Shown here: piece by piece, positions 1-5,734 of the stretch | Layout of the letters: every line of letters begins with the position of its first letter | Position numbering within the stretch: the stretch's first letter is position 1 | Source: JBPRGG01 sp051418075 | GTDB lineage: Bacteria > Bacteroidota > Bacteroidia > Cytophagales > Cyclobacteriaceae | Length of the DNA stretch: 8,408 nucleotides | Assembly: GCA_051418075.1 (NCBI GenBank) | Contig: JBPRGG010000185.1 | Coordinates: forward strand, 1-8,408 | Direction of reading: 5' to 3' | Notes under the pieces: model-generated | The model's input: the letters and a program-made list of their open reading frames with translations, nothing else | Told to the model about the DNA's origin: nothing | Database searches by the model: none | Translations under genes and position numbers: made by a program

Positions 1-54
1 CAATACTGTAATTAGTTTGTTTTCCAGGAAAAACTTTATGGTTTTATTTAGCAT
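1..54 (-). CDS. N-terminus of a CusA/CzcA-type RND heavy-metal efflux pump (partial)
   Basis: Reading leftward from an ATG at 54-52 gives MLNKTIKFFLENKLITVL before the window edge. This resembles the start of heavy-metal RND permeases of the CusA/CzcA family in Bacteroidota: Met-Leu, a short basic/aromatic cytoplasmic segment ending in an Asn-Lys-Leu pattern, then the beginning of the first membrane helix. Such pumps are inner-membrane proton antiporters of about 1,000 residues or more that export Cu, Ag, Zn, Co or Cd with a periplasmic adaptor and an outer-membrane channel. The HYC_CC_PP gene just upstream on the same strand supports the reading, because these small proteins commonly sit in metal-efflux or TonB-receptor cassettes. 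Only 18 residues are visible, so metal specificity and even family remain provisional. Confidence 0.68.
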   Translation of the reverse strand, partial: MLNKTIKFFLENKLITVL

Positions 55-243
55 ACCAAGATTTTATCTAAAAAAATATTCAGGAAGCCTGATCTAATGG
101 TTTATTGAAAATGCTGAAGTTTATATATAGACCTGCTAGTGATCTATCAGCAATTTCTGTCGGTTCAAAGCCTGCTGGATTTGATTTGTTGTAAACCAAA
201 AAAACCTTTCAGTCTTGAGAACCTTCAGGATAAGAATGATATA

Positions 244-624
244 CTATAGCAAAAAAGACTGGGTCCTGATATATCGTTCAGGATCAGCCAGGGGAGGGGA
301 TTTAAATTGTGCAAAAAATTGAGGTGATGTGTTTTCAATTATCAGTTGCTGAAAATCAGTCTTTAACAGGGCCAAGACCGGCCCTAAGTGGAAACTGATC
401 AGCCTAGTGGATTCAAACTGAAAGTCATCGGTGACCCGGTGGTTTTCCACTTCATTGGTACAACAACCAGGCAGATCCATTCCATGGCCACCAAAGCAAT
501 TCTCAGCTTCATGCATAATGGCCAGATCATGTAACCTTTCACCACACATATGTTTGGATACAGAAATACCAGCAGTGCTTACCACCAGTAAAATAGCCAT
601 CCATACGTGAAGTAAATTTTTCAA
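244..624 (-). CDS. HYC_CC_PP family small secreted protein
   Basis: This 126-residue protein has a Sec-type signal peptide (Lys at position 2, hydrophobic core at about residues 8-20) and a short Cys/His-rich mature part. The family is named for three conserved spots, all recognisable here: His25-Met26-Cys27 in place of HYC, Cys54-Cys55, and Pro110-Pro111 near the C-terminus. Its molecular role is not established; the periplasmic Cys/His content and usual gene neighbourhood suggest handling of a metal ion. The start is TTG: an in-frame TAA lies 21 bases before it, and no ATG occurs between them. The next ATG is codon 9 and would remove the basic signal-peptide N-terminus typical of the family, so TTG is preferred. 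A putative CusA-type pump begins 189 bases downstream on the same strand. Confidence 0.82.
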   Translation of the reverse strand: MKNLLHVWMAILLVVSTAGISVSKHMCGERLHDLAIMHEAENCFGGHGMDLPGCCTNEVENHRVTDDFQFESTRLISFHLGPVLALLKTDFQQLIIENTSPQFFAQFKSPPLADPERYIRTQSFLL

Positions 625-653
625 AATTGCCTGGTTTTTATTTTAGCATACTA

Positions 654-661
654 CAAAAATA
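654..661 (-). promoter_or_regulatory. Candidate Bacteroidota -7 box for the HYC_CC_PP gene
   Basis: The minus strand reads TATTTTTG here, an exact match to the Bacteroidota -7 consensus TAnnTTTG, about 29 bases before the TTG start. That would give a leader of about 20-25 nucleotides. No TTG is found at the expected -33 distance, so only half of the promoter is supported. Confidence 0.4.
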
Positions 662-735
662 ATGGAAAGGTTGCAGTATTTGTTTACATGATTGTTGGTA
701 AATCTTATATAATTATGTTATTCCAGGGATTTAAT

Positions 736-768
736 AAAAAAGTGGCTATTCCTTTAGAGAATAACCAC
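736..768 (-). terminator. Intrinsic terminator of the DUF4914 gene
   Basis: On the minus strand a 10-bp stem (GTGGTTATTC / GAATAGCCAC, one G-U wobble) encloses a 7-base loop and is followed directly by six T residues. It starts 35 bases past the DUF4914 stop codon. On the plus strand the wobble becomes a C-A mismatch and no T-run follows, so the structure is directional. It separates the DUF4914 unit from the HYC_CC_PP gene. Confidence 0.88.
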
Positions 769-802
769 CCAAAAACTACTATAGAGCTATGAAAAAATAC
801 GA

Positions 803-2686
803 TTAGATTAATGATTGATAATCATCTACAGTGCCATTTTCTAAGCAGCAATCTATAATTTTATGTCCGGACCGGCTTAAATCGGGATTCATAAACTGTC
901 TCAGGGTCTTGTAGAAAAATTCATGCAGGATGTCAGCCCCTTTATCATATCCTTCCTTTCCTACTTCTTCCTGATACTCTACCTGCAGGAACCACTTAGG
1001 GATCTGGATTCCTTCTACTTTCATAGAGTTCAAGGCAAAACCCAACAGATGACAACGGGCCGCAGTTACCTGGTCCTGCGTGAAAATGGCATTGCCCCGG
1101 CGGGCCAGATAATCCCGGGCGATCCATTGCGGCATAAAACCGGTTTTCCAGGCCCCGATATACTGATTCGGAGTTAAAATATATTGTACATCAGGACTGT
1201 TTTGAATTTGCTCAAGTAGTAAGTTAGCTTGTTTAACCTTTTTACCGGTAGCAAAGGGCCAATAACTGCCCACTCCTTCACTACTAATTCCTTTGGTTTG
1301 GATTATACTGGGGTTGGCATGTCCCCGGGGTGCCACCAGCCGCCACAGCCAGGCCAGGGCAGGGGGTAATACATGCATCAATCCAACAATACCGTAGTTG
1401 GGATTTTCTTCAGTACAAGGTGGGGTACGCAGACCTATGCTTCGAATATCCACTTTTACTGGCTGGGAATAAATTCCTGGCACAATAGAACGGGGCAAAA
1501 TTACCCGGGGGTTAGGGCATGGTGTTTCGGGATTATCCATAATATGGTCCCAAATCAATGCCCTACCCCCCGGAACTGACTCTATGTTCAGAAAAAGCAG
1601 AGGTGTTGTCGGTTTGGCTGTAATCTTTTCCAGTTCCGGATCAGTACCATATTCCGTAATATGGTCTACCCGGATAAACCAGGCCTCTTCAGCATCTTCC
1701 AGCCACAATTTATTTTGATCTTTTTGTATTTTGGGATGGCACAAGGCCATGTCATCAGTAACAGGTTGTAAATCGCATGTTCTGGGTAATTCAATATACC
1801 TTTTTTCTCCTGAAATTACATTATCTCCCAGCAACAACCGGCCATCCGGCTGACGATGAGGCTGCTGTAACATTTCACTTTTTCCTCCTCCACTGGCTCC
1901 TTCATGCATCATGGTCACCACATTATCATAGGGGGTAACCACCCTTACGGTTGAACAATGGGCGGTTACCCAACCTTCAGATTCTCCCTGGCCAATGAGC
2001 ATGCCATAGACTCCTTTTTTTGCACTGGGCCCGGGATAAAGATTGTATGAGAACATTTCATATTGCCCTGGCATGCGATTATGTACTACAATTTGTTTGC
2101 CTTCAAAATGGGTATGTCTGAATGGAGGGGCGGTATAAATGACTGCTTCCGGTTGGAATCCTTCAGGTAAATTATCCGGATCAAGTATGCCTTGTAATAA
2201 AGCTAAGCCTAATCCAAAGAATCCGGCATTGGCAGGAATCACGGCTACGGCATCATAGCCCATGCCGGGTTTACCTGCATGAAAATAGAACAGGGCCAGG
2301 TCTTGTGTCTTCATCCAGTCGAATGTTTCCTGGCGCAGTTTTTCAAAAGGATAGCCAAATCTTTTATCAAAGGTAGGTTTATCAGTAGGAAAATCATCTG
2401 CAATTACCATACAATTAGGATCCCGTCGCCTCATATAAACTTCGGTATAGTTAGCTGAGATGCCATTTTTGGTGCGGCATACATCTACTTCGTGGTGCTC
2501 AGTACCATCGGGTAGTGTATACTTTACCTGGTGAAAATTTTGACCTGCTCCTCCCGCTGCCAGCGTCACCAGGTCATCTACATTTTTAGCGATAGTGACA
2601 CTGGGAGCAGCATTCAGTAGCTCGGCCAGTTCTTTGATACTTTCAGTAGGTTCTTTAATCTTGCTTTTTTGAAGTAAGTCACTCAT
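803..2686 (-). CDS. DUF4914 family protein with HPr-kinase/PEPCK-like P-loop
   Basis: A complete 627-residue soluble protein that I recognise as DUF4914, a family of about this length in Bacteroidota and some Firmicutes with no settled function. The clearest motif is a glycine-rich P-loop at residues 263-271, GASGGGKSE, preceded by a hydrophobic strand and Met-His-Glu. The GxSGxGKSE form, with Glu straight after the Ser, is that of HPr kinase/phosphorylase and related PEPCK-like kinases, not of ordinary Walker A NTPases. Other distinctive parts are a Gly/Pro-rich segment near 371-375 and a Trp/Phe-rich C-terminal part (about 474-520). No signal peptide or membrane helix is apparent. Nucleotide binding is a fair inference; a kinase or carboxykinase reaction and any substrate are not shown. 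It has its own terminator and diverges from the DUF302 gene, so it appears to be monocistronic. The ATG has no Shine-Dalgarno sequence. Confidence 0.85.
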   Translation of the reverse strand: MSDLLQKSKIKEPTESIKELAELLNAAPSVTIAKNVDDLVTLAAGGAGQNFHQVKYTLPDGTEHHEVDVCRTKNGISANYTEVYMRRRDPNCMVIADDFPTDKPTFDKRFGYPFEKLRQETFDWMKTQDLALFYFHAGKPGMGYDAVAVIPANAGFFGLGLALLQGILDPDNLPEGFQPEAVIYTAPPFRHTHFEGKQIVVHNRMPGQYEMFSYNLYPGPSAKKGVYGMLIGQGESEGWVTAHCSTVRVVTPYDNVVTMMHEGASGGGKSEMLQQPHRQPDGRLLLGDNVISGEKRYIELPRTCDLQPVTDDMALCHPKIQKDQNKLWLEDAEEAWFIRVDHITEYGTDPELEKITAKPTTPLLFLNIESVPGGRALIWDHIMDNPETPCPNPRVILPRSIVPGIYSQPVKVDIRSIGLRTPPCTEENPNYGIVGLMHVLPPALAWLWRLVAPRGHANPSIIQTKGISSEGVGSYWPFATGKKVKQANLLLEQIQNSPDVQYILTPNQYIGAWKTGFMPQWIARDYLARRGNAIFTQDQVTAARCHLLGFALNSMKVEGIQIPKWFLQVEYQEEVGKEGYDKGADILHEFFYKTLRQFMNPDLSRSGHKIIDCCLENGTVDDYQSLI

Positions 2687-2717
2687 GGTAGAATGTGGTT
2701 AGGTTAATCGTACAGCT

Positions 2718-2725
2718 TAAAGATA
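2718..2725 (-). promoter_or_regulatory. Weak -7-like box upstream of the DUF4914 gene
   Basis: The minus strand reads TATCTTTA, a 5-of-6 match to TAnnTTTG (the final G is A), about 31 bases upstream of the ATG. No convincing -33 TTG accompanies it. The divergent spacer 2687-2920 contains nothing else coding. Confidence 0.2.
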
Positions 2726-2876
2726 GTTAAAATATTTAAAAAAGAAGTAATACTATTAAAAAAATCAATTTTAATTCCGTTGGTTCGATAAGTAATGCAG
2801 GATTATTTATTTGCTGGAATCATATTTTCAGGAAATTTTTCATAATAAAATAAACAAATTGATCTGCATGGCGTAT

Positions 2877-2896
2877 ATATGAATGAAAATTCATAT
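2877..2896. promoter_or_regulatory. Inverted repeat upstream of the DUF302 gene
   Basis: A perfect inverted repeat, ATATGAAT-GAAA-ATTCATAT (8-bp arms, 4-base spacer), ends 24 bases before the DUF302 start. It could be a dimeric repressor site or a hairpin in the 5' leader. The region is very AT-rich, which raises the chance of an accidental palindrome. Confidence 0.35.
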
Positions 2897-2920
2897 GTTT
2901 TATAATTAAGAAAAATTACC

Positions 2921-3307
2921 ATGAAATATTTTTTTAATAAAGAAGTTTCCTATTCATTTGATGAAACTATTGAGAAATTAACCGCTGCTTTAAAAGAAGA
3001 AGGTTTTGGTATTTTAACAGAAATTGATATGTCAGCAACACTTAAGAAAAAGCTGGATGTTGATTTTAAAAGGTACACTGTTCTGGGCGCCTGCAATCCT
3101 AAACTTGCCTATGAAGCTTTGCAAAAAGAGGATAAAATCGGGCTGATGCTACCCTGTAATGTGCTGGTAGAGGAAAGCGATTCGGGAAAAACGGAGGTAG
3201 CCGCAGTGGATCCGGTAGTGAGTATGCAGGGGGTTGGTAATGCTTCTTTGGAACAAACAGCATCTGAGGTCAGGAACAGGTTGCAAAAAGTGATAGAAGC
3301 ATTATAG
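2921..3307 (+). CDS. DUF302 domain-containing protein
   Basis: A 128-residue single-domain protein filling the usual DUF302 length. Family landmarks appear in order: GFGILTEIDM (about residues 28-37), YTVLGACNP (52-60), GLMLPCNVLV (74-83) and an Asp-Pro pair near 97-98. The Cys in GACNP (58) and the one in LPCNV (79) are typical of the family. DUF302 proteins are small cytosolic alpha/beta proteins; their biochemical role is unresolved, though they often occur near sulfur, redox or metal-handling genes. There is no signal peptide. The gene stands alone on the plus strand, divergent from the DUF4914 gene and convergent with the three-gene cassette to its right. No ribosome binding site is evident, only an A-rich stretch before the ATG. 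No strong plus-strand terminator was found after it. Confidence 0.88.
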   Translation: MKYFFNKEVSYSFDETIEKLTAALKEEGFGILTEIDMSATLKKKLDVDFKRYTVLGACNPKLAYEALQKEDKIGLMLPCNVLVEESDSGKTEVAAVDPVVSMQGVGNASLEQTASEVRNRLQKVIEAL

Positions 3308-3414
3308 TGTATTCAGGGTGGTACCTGTAATTAGTGAAACTTTCTGAACATCCGCTTCAGTCAAAATAAATGCTATTAATACATATTCCTTTTGATGCGG
3401 TTATCCAGGGTCAT

Positions 3415-3440
3415 AAAAAAACCTCTGAAATTTTCTGAGG
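3415..3440 (-). terminator. Intrinsic terminator of the three-gene minus-strand cassette
   Basis: On the minus strand CCTC-A-GAA / TTC-A-GAGG forms a stem with one A-A mismatch and a 3-base loop, followed by seven T residues. A further outer pairing (CAGGG at 3406-3410 with CCCTG at 3441-3445) flanks it. It lies about 130 bases past the stop of the 241-aa gene and faces the DUF302 gene. No T-run follows on the plus strand, so it appears to serve the leftward unit. Confidence 0.72.
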
Positions 3441-3497
3441 CCCTGCGGTATTTGTTGCTTGGAAAAAAGAATTGATATCCTGCTACAAAATCAGAAA

Positions 3498-3513
3498 CGG
3501 TTAAATTCAACCG
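3498..3513 (-). terminator. Weak secondary hairpin after the cassette
   Basis: A 5-bp stem, CGGTT/AACCG, with a 6-base loop lies 55 bases past the stop of the 241-aa gene. On the minus strand it is followed by a T-rich but interrupted stretch. At best it is an accessory terminator before the stronger one at 3415-3440. Confidence 0.25.
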
Positions 3514-3567
3514 GATTGCGGATGAATTATGGGTGGATTAAAGAAAAAAATGGATTATAAATGAAGA

Positions 3568-4293
3568 CTAAAACGGACATTCGCCGGGATTTTCTGATGA
3601 ACTTCCGGAAGATTGATCATGGCCATCAAGGTCACTAAGCTTGTTGTTTATATCAAGAAGCTGAAATTCGTATTTTTGATACTTCGCGGTGATGGACGGA
3701 TTGATGATGAAAAGGCCTTTTAGTCTTCGTTCCAATTCTTCCTTTTTGGCGTTTAATTTTGCTCTGATTGTATCCTTTTCTGCCGGTGACAAATGCTGGT
3801 AAGGATTTTTTCGTTTGGGTGGTCCAAAAAAATCCGGACCCATCTGTTGCTCAAGATCCAGCATGGACTGCACGTTAAATTTTATTACTGCCTTTTCATA
3901 CAGGTTAAGGTTCTGCTGTTCCTGCTTTTGTTTGAGTTCAGCTATTTTGGACAAGGCTGACGGCCCCTGCCGGTTTTGAAATAACCAGGGCAGGAACTGC
4001 ATTTCACCAGCCAGTTCTGCTTCCATTTGTTGCATGATGCCGAGGGTGATTTGTTCCTTTATTGACACCATCCGTTCAGGATCTTTAAGCAGGTATTGCT
4101 GACTTTCCGGATCGAAGGTTTTGATGTCAATACATTGCCAAAAATGATCCGGTGATCCGTGATGAAAGATATCACGCAAAGCCTCCCGCCATTGGCCTGT
4201 CAGTTGAAAGCTGATGGTATAATCACCCTGAGCTTCAGTGACTTTTAAATCATGGATGTTTTTATCGGGATGCAGGTGTAATTCAAAATCCAT
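3568..4293 (-). CDS. Hypothetical protein, third gene of the cassette, helical/coiled-coil
   Basis: I do not recognise this 241-residue protein. Residues 1-50 look like a small beta/alpha part with His- and Asp-rich stretches (for example His44-His45 and Asp49-His50). Two polar Glu/Lys/Gln-rich helices, about 112-135 and 168-192, could form coiled coils. A Pro/Gly-rich joint (FFGPPKRKNP, 155-164) separates them. The C-terminal 20 residues are Ser/Asp-rich and probably disordered, ending in Cys-Pro-Phe. There is no signal peptide or membrane helix, and no catalytic motif could be seen. The gene starts 11 bases after the stop of the MraZ-like gene, so the two are very probably cotranscribed and translationally coupled. 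A scaffold or partner protein for the MraZ-like product is possible but unproven. Confidence 0.75.
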   Translation of the reverse strand: MDFELHLHPDKNIHDLKVTEAQGDYTISFQLTGQWREALRDIFHHGSPDHFWQCIDIKTFDPESQQYLLKDPERMVSIKEQITLGIMQQMEAELAGEMQFLPWLFQNRQGPSALSKIAELKQKQEQQNLNLYEKAVIKFNVQSMLDLEQQMGPDFFGPPKRKNPYQHLSPAEKDTIRAKLNAKKEELERRLKGLFIINPSITAKYQKYEFQLLDINNKLSDLDGHDQSSGSSSENPGECPF

Positions 4294-4304
4294 TTATTTC
4301 GTGG

Positions 4305-4739
4305 TTAATCGTCTTTATTTAAATATTTGGCAATCAAATCCAATTGCTTTTTCATTTCCTGATCCTGATCTACCATTCTTTCCCGGTAAGCCTCCGGGTT
4401 CCATAATTCAGCCCGGTTGCCCAGACCCACCCAAATAAGCTGGTTTTCCTTGTTAATATAAGTGAAAAGGTCTTCAGGAACCACCAATTGAAAATCATGA
4501 TTTACTTCTAAGTAGCTAGCATCCAACTGATCAATAAGGGGCTGTGCCTCCTTCTTAGGTAGTTTTTCCAGTTTATTGATGATTTCATTCATCGCAGAAG
4601 GAGCATGAATGACCAGGTGATTGTTACCAAACCCTTTTTTGATTACAATTTGATGATTCTCCACCAAAGATTGTAATGGCTCAGGGATGGTGATGGCAGG
4701 GCCGTTTCCGATCGTTGAATGATACTTGCCGCTTATCAT
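4305..4739 (-). CDS. MraZ-like double AbrB-fold protein with degenerate DxxxR motifs
   Basis: The 144-residue length and two-repeat layout match MraZ, a ring-forming AbrB-fold DNA-binding regulator normally found in the division/cell-wall cluster. The first repeat covers about residues 1-50 (ITIP at 16-19, then IVIKKGFGNN). The second, about 76-121, ends in LIWVGLGNRAELWNPEAY (101-118), close to the MraZ signature in which a Val-Gly-Asn/Asp-Arg stretch precedes Glu-Val/Ile-Trp. The conserved DxxxR of each repeat is lost: in the first the Asp position is Gly11 and the Arg position Ala15; in the second they are Asn80 and Gln84. The tail (122-144) is an acidic/basic helix. It lies between two unknown genes, not beside mraW or ftsL, so it is not the housekeeping copy. 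DNA binding is doubtful; ring assembly or an antitoxin-like role is possible. Confidence 0.72.
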   Translation of the reverse strand: MISGKYHSTIGNGPAITIPEPLQSLVENHQIVIKKGFGNNHLVIHAPSAMNEIINKLEKLPKKEAQPLIDQLDASYLEVNHDFQLVVPEDLFTYINKENQLIWVGLGNRAELWNPEAYRERMVDQDQEMKKQLDLIAKYLNKDD

Positions 4740-4814
4740 AAATATTAGTTTACCTAAATTATTAATTATTGCAATTTTTTAACAGGTGTTCTGTGTTTTT
4801 AGCCTAAACAAATC

Positions 4815-5504
4815 TCAATCATCATCAATCCAGTTGCCAATGGCCCAGTCCGAATCTAATGATCCTGGATTAACATCAGGAAATTGATAAAGATTCATCA
4901 GGGTGGAAAGAGGGATTTGTTGCCGGGCAGGATCCAGGATCAGACAGAGAATTTGATCAATTTTTTCAATATCTTCTTTTAAACTTTCCTCACAAGCTTT
5001 TTTTTTGGATTTATAAAAAGACCTCTCCAGGCTAAAAGAACCGTCACTGGTAAAATAATCCCGAAACAATGAAAAAACCTTTAGACGAAAATTGAAAAGG
5101 TCATCAAAAACATATTCCATGTAAATGGAGGAAGGCTTATAAGATTTTGGCAAGCCTTTTTTCTCTTTAAGATATTCGAGGTGTTGGTACAGCTGATCCT
5201 GCACTGGTTGATAAGATTTGGCAGGTCTCAGGTGTATGAAACGGCCATGTTTCAGATAGTCAAGGTATCTGTTTTGAAAGAGTGCATCCCAGTGTTCCGA
5301 TTGGTCAATTAGTTTCGGCTTACTATCTTCACTATTATCGCTCACGTTAAAAATATTCAGTGCTGAGCTAAGAGAAAGAATTTGTTGCCGCCGGATAGCA
5401 GAAGGCTTGTCCACTTTAACTTCATCACGATTCCAGAAGCTAAAGTAATCCAGCAGGAGGTAGAGAAGATCTTTGGCGTTGAGTCTTTCCGGCACCTGGT
5501 TCAA
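4815..5504 (-). CDS. Hypothetical protein, first gene of the cassette
   Basis: I do not recognise this 229-residue protein. It looks soluble and mainly helical, rich in Leu, Tyr, Phe and Lys, with several amphipathic helices (about 10-22, 66-88, 102-116, 126-150, 174-192) and an acidic end, Trp-Ile-Asp-Asp-Asp. No signal peptide, P-loop, nuclease or helix-turn-helix motif was found. The listed start is TTG: an in-frame TGA lies 30 bases upstream with no ATG between, and the first internal ATG is codon 129, so the start is uncertain (GTG at codon 4 is another option). A run of nine A in the sense strand encodes Lys167-Lys169. The gene leads a leftward unit; 75 bases separate it from the MraZ-like gene, with no terminator visible between them. 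Confidence 0.7.
   Translation of the reverse strand: MNQVPERLNAKDLLYLLLDYFSFWNRDEVKVDKPSAIRRQQILSLSSALNIFNVSDNSEDSKPKLIDQSEHWDALFQNRYLDYLKHGRFIHLRPAKSYQPVQDQLYQHLEYLKEKKGLPKSYKPSSIYMEYVFDDLFNFRLKVFSLFRDYFTSDGSFSLERSFYKSKKKACEESLKEDIEKIDQILCLILDPARQQIPLSTLMNLYQFPDVNPGSLDSDWAIGNWIDDD
4998..5006 (-). repeat. A9 homopolymer inside the 229-aa gene
   Basis: Nine consecutive A on the coding strand (T on the plus strand) encode three Lys at 167-169. Gain of one base would give a stop after about five codons, and loss of one base a stop within about ten, so slippage would truncate the protein near residue 175. Confidence 0.6.
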
Positions 5505-5522
5505 TGATTTTGTGAAACGCTT

Positions 5523-5547
5523 GCTGGAGTATCAAACTACTTCCAGC
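5523..5547 (-). promoter_or_regulatory. Bulged hairpin in front of the 229-aa gene
   Basis: The minus strand carries GCTGGAAGTA-GTTTGA-TACTCCAGC: nine base pairs with one bulged A and a 6-base loop, ending 18 bases before the TTG start. No T-run follows it in either direction, so it is not an intrinsic terminator. It is more likely a leader-RNA hairpin or a protein-binding site. Confidence 0.4.
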
Positions 5548-5553
5548 AGCAAT

Positions 5554-5561
5554 CAAAATTA
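5554..5561 (-). promoter_or_regulatory. Candidate -7 box for the three-gene cassette
   Basis: The minus strand reads TAATTTTG, an exact TAnnTTTG match. A transcript starting about 6-7 bases downstream would begin at the hairpin at 5547-5523. The nearest upstream TTG (5590-5588) is 26 bases away, longer than the usual 19-21, so the -33 element is doubtful. Confidence 0.4.
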
Positions 5562-5624
5562 CATATTTTTGCCCATGTCTGTCCGTTCAACTGACGAAAG
5601 TTCAGATATTTTTTATTACGGACA

Positions 5625-5632
5625 CAAAAATA
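5625..5632 (-). promoter_or_regulatory. Second candidate -7 box upstream of the cassette
   Basis: The minus strand reads TATTTTTG, an exact TAnnTTTG match, with a TTG at 5657-5655 spaced 22 bases upstream, slightly long for a Bacteroidota promoter. It is an alternative start point for the cassette transcript. The rest of the 5505-5734 spacer shows no convincing gene. Confidence 0.35.
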
Positions 5633-5734
5633 TATAATGCTGTTATATTTGGATCAATTTCAAAATTTTCAATGTAAAATTGATAAAGTCCGGAGGAAAG
5701 TTTGTTCTTATAGACTTTATTTAAATACTCTGAA

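Noticed and set aside
264..283. Inverted repeat TCCTGA/TCAGGA
   Set aside because: It lies inside the 3' end of the HYC_CC_PP coding region with an 8-base loop and no T-run, so it is probably coincidental.
923..1579. Two plus-strand open frames (923-1177 and 1373-1579)
   Set aside because: They lie wholly inside the well-supported DUF4914 gene on the other strand and resemble no family.
3371..3439. Plus-strand 22-codon frame starting at the ATG near 3371
   Set aside because: It runs through the terminator hairpin, is very short, and has no ribosome binding site or recognisable product.
4238..4438. Plus-strand open frame of 66 aa
   Set aside because: It is antisense to the cassette genes, spans their junction, and has low-complexity Pro-rich content.
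4305..4739. Housekeeping MraZ of the division cluster
   Set aside because: The neighbours are not mraW, ftsL or other division genes, and both DxxxR motifs are missing.
5523..5547. Hairpin as an intrinsic terminator of the nuclease transcript
   Set aside because: No T-run follows the stem on either strand. It was kept only as a possible leader structure.
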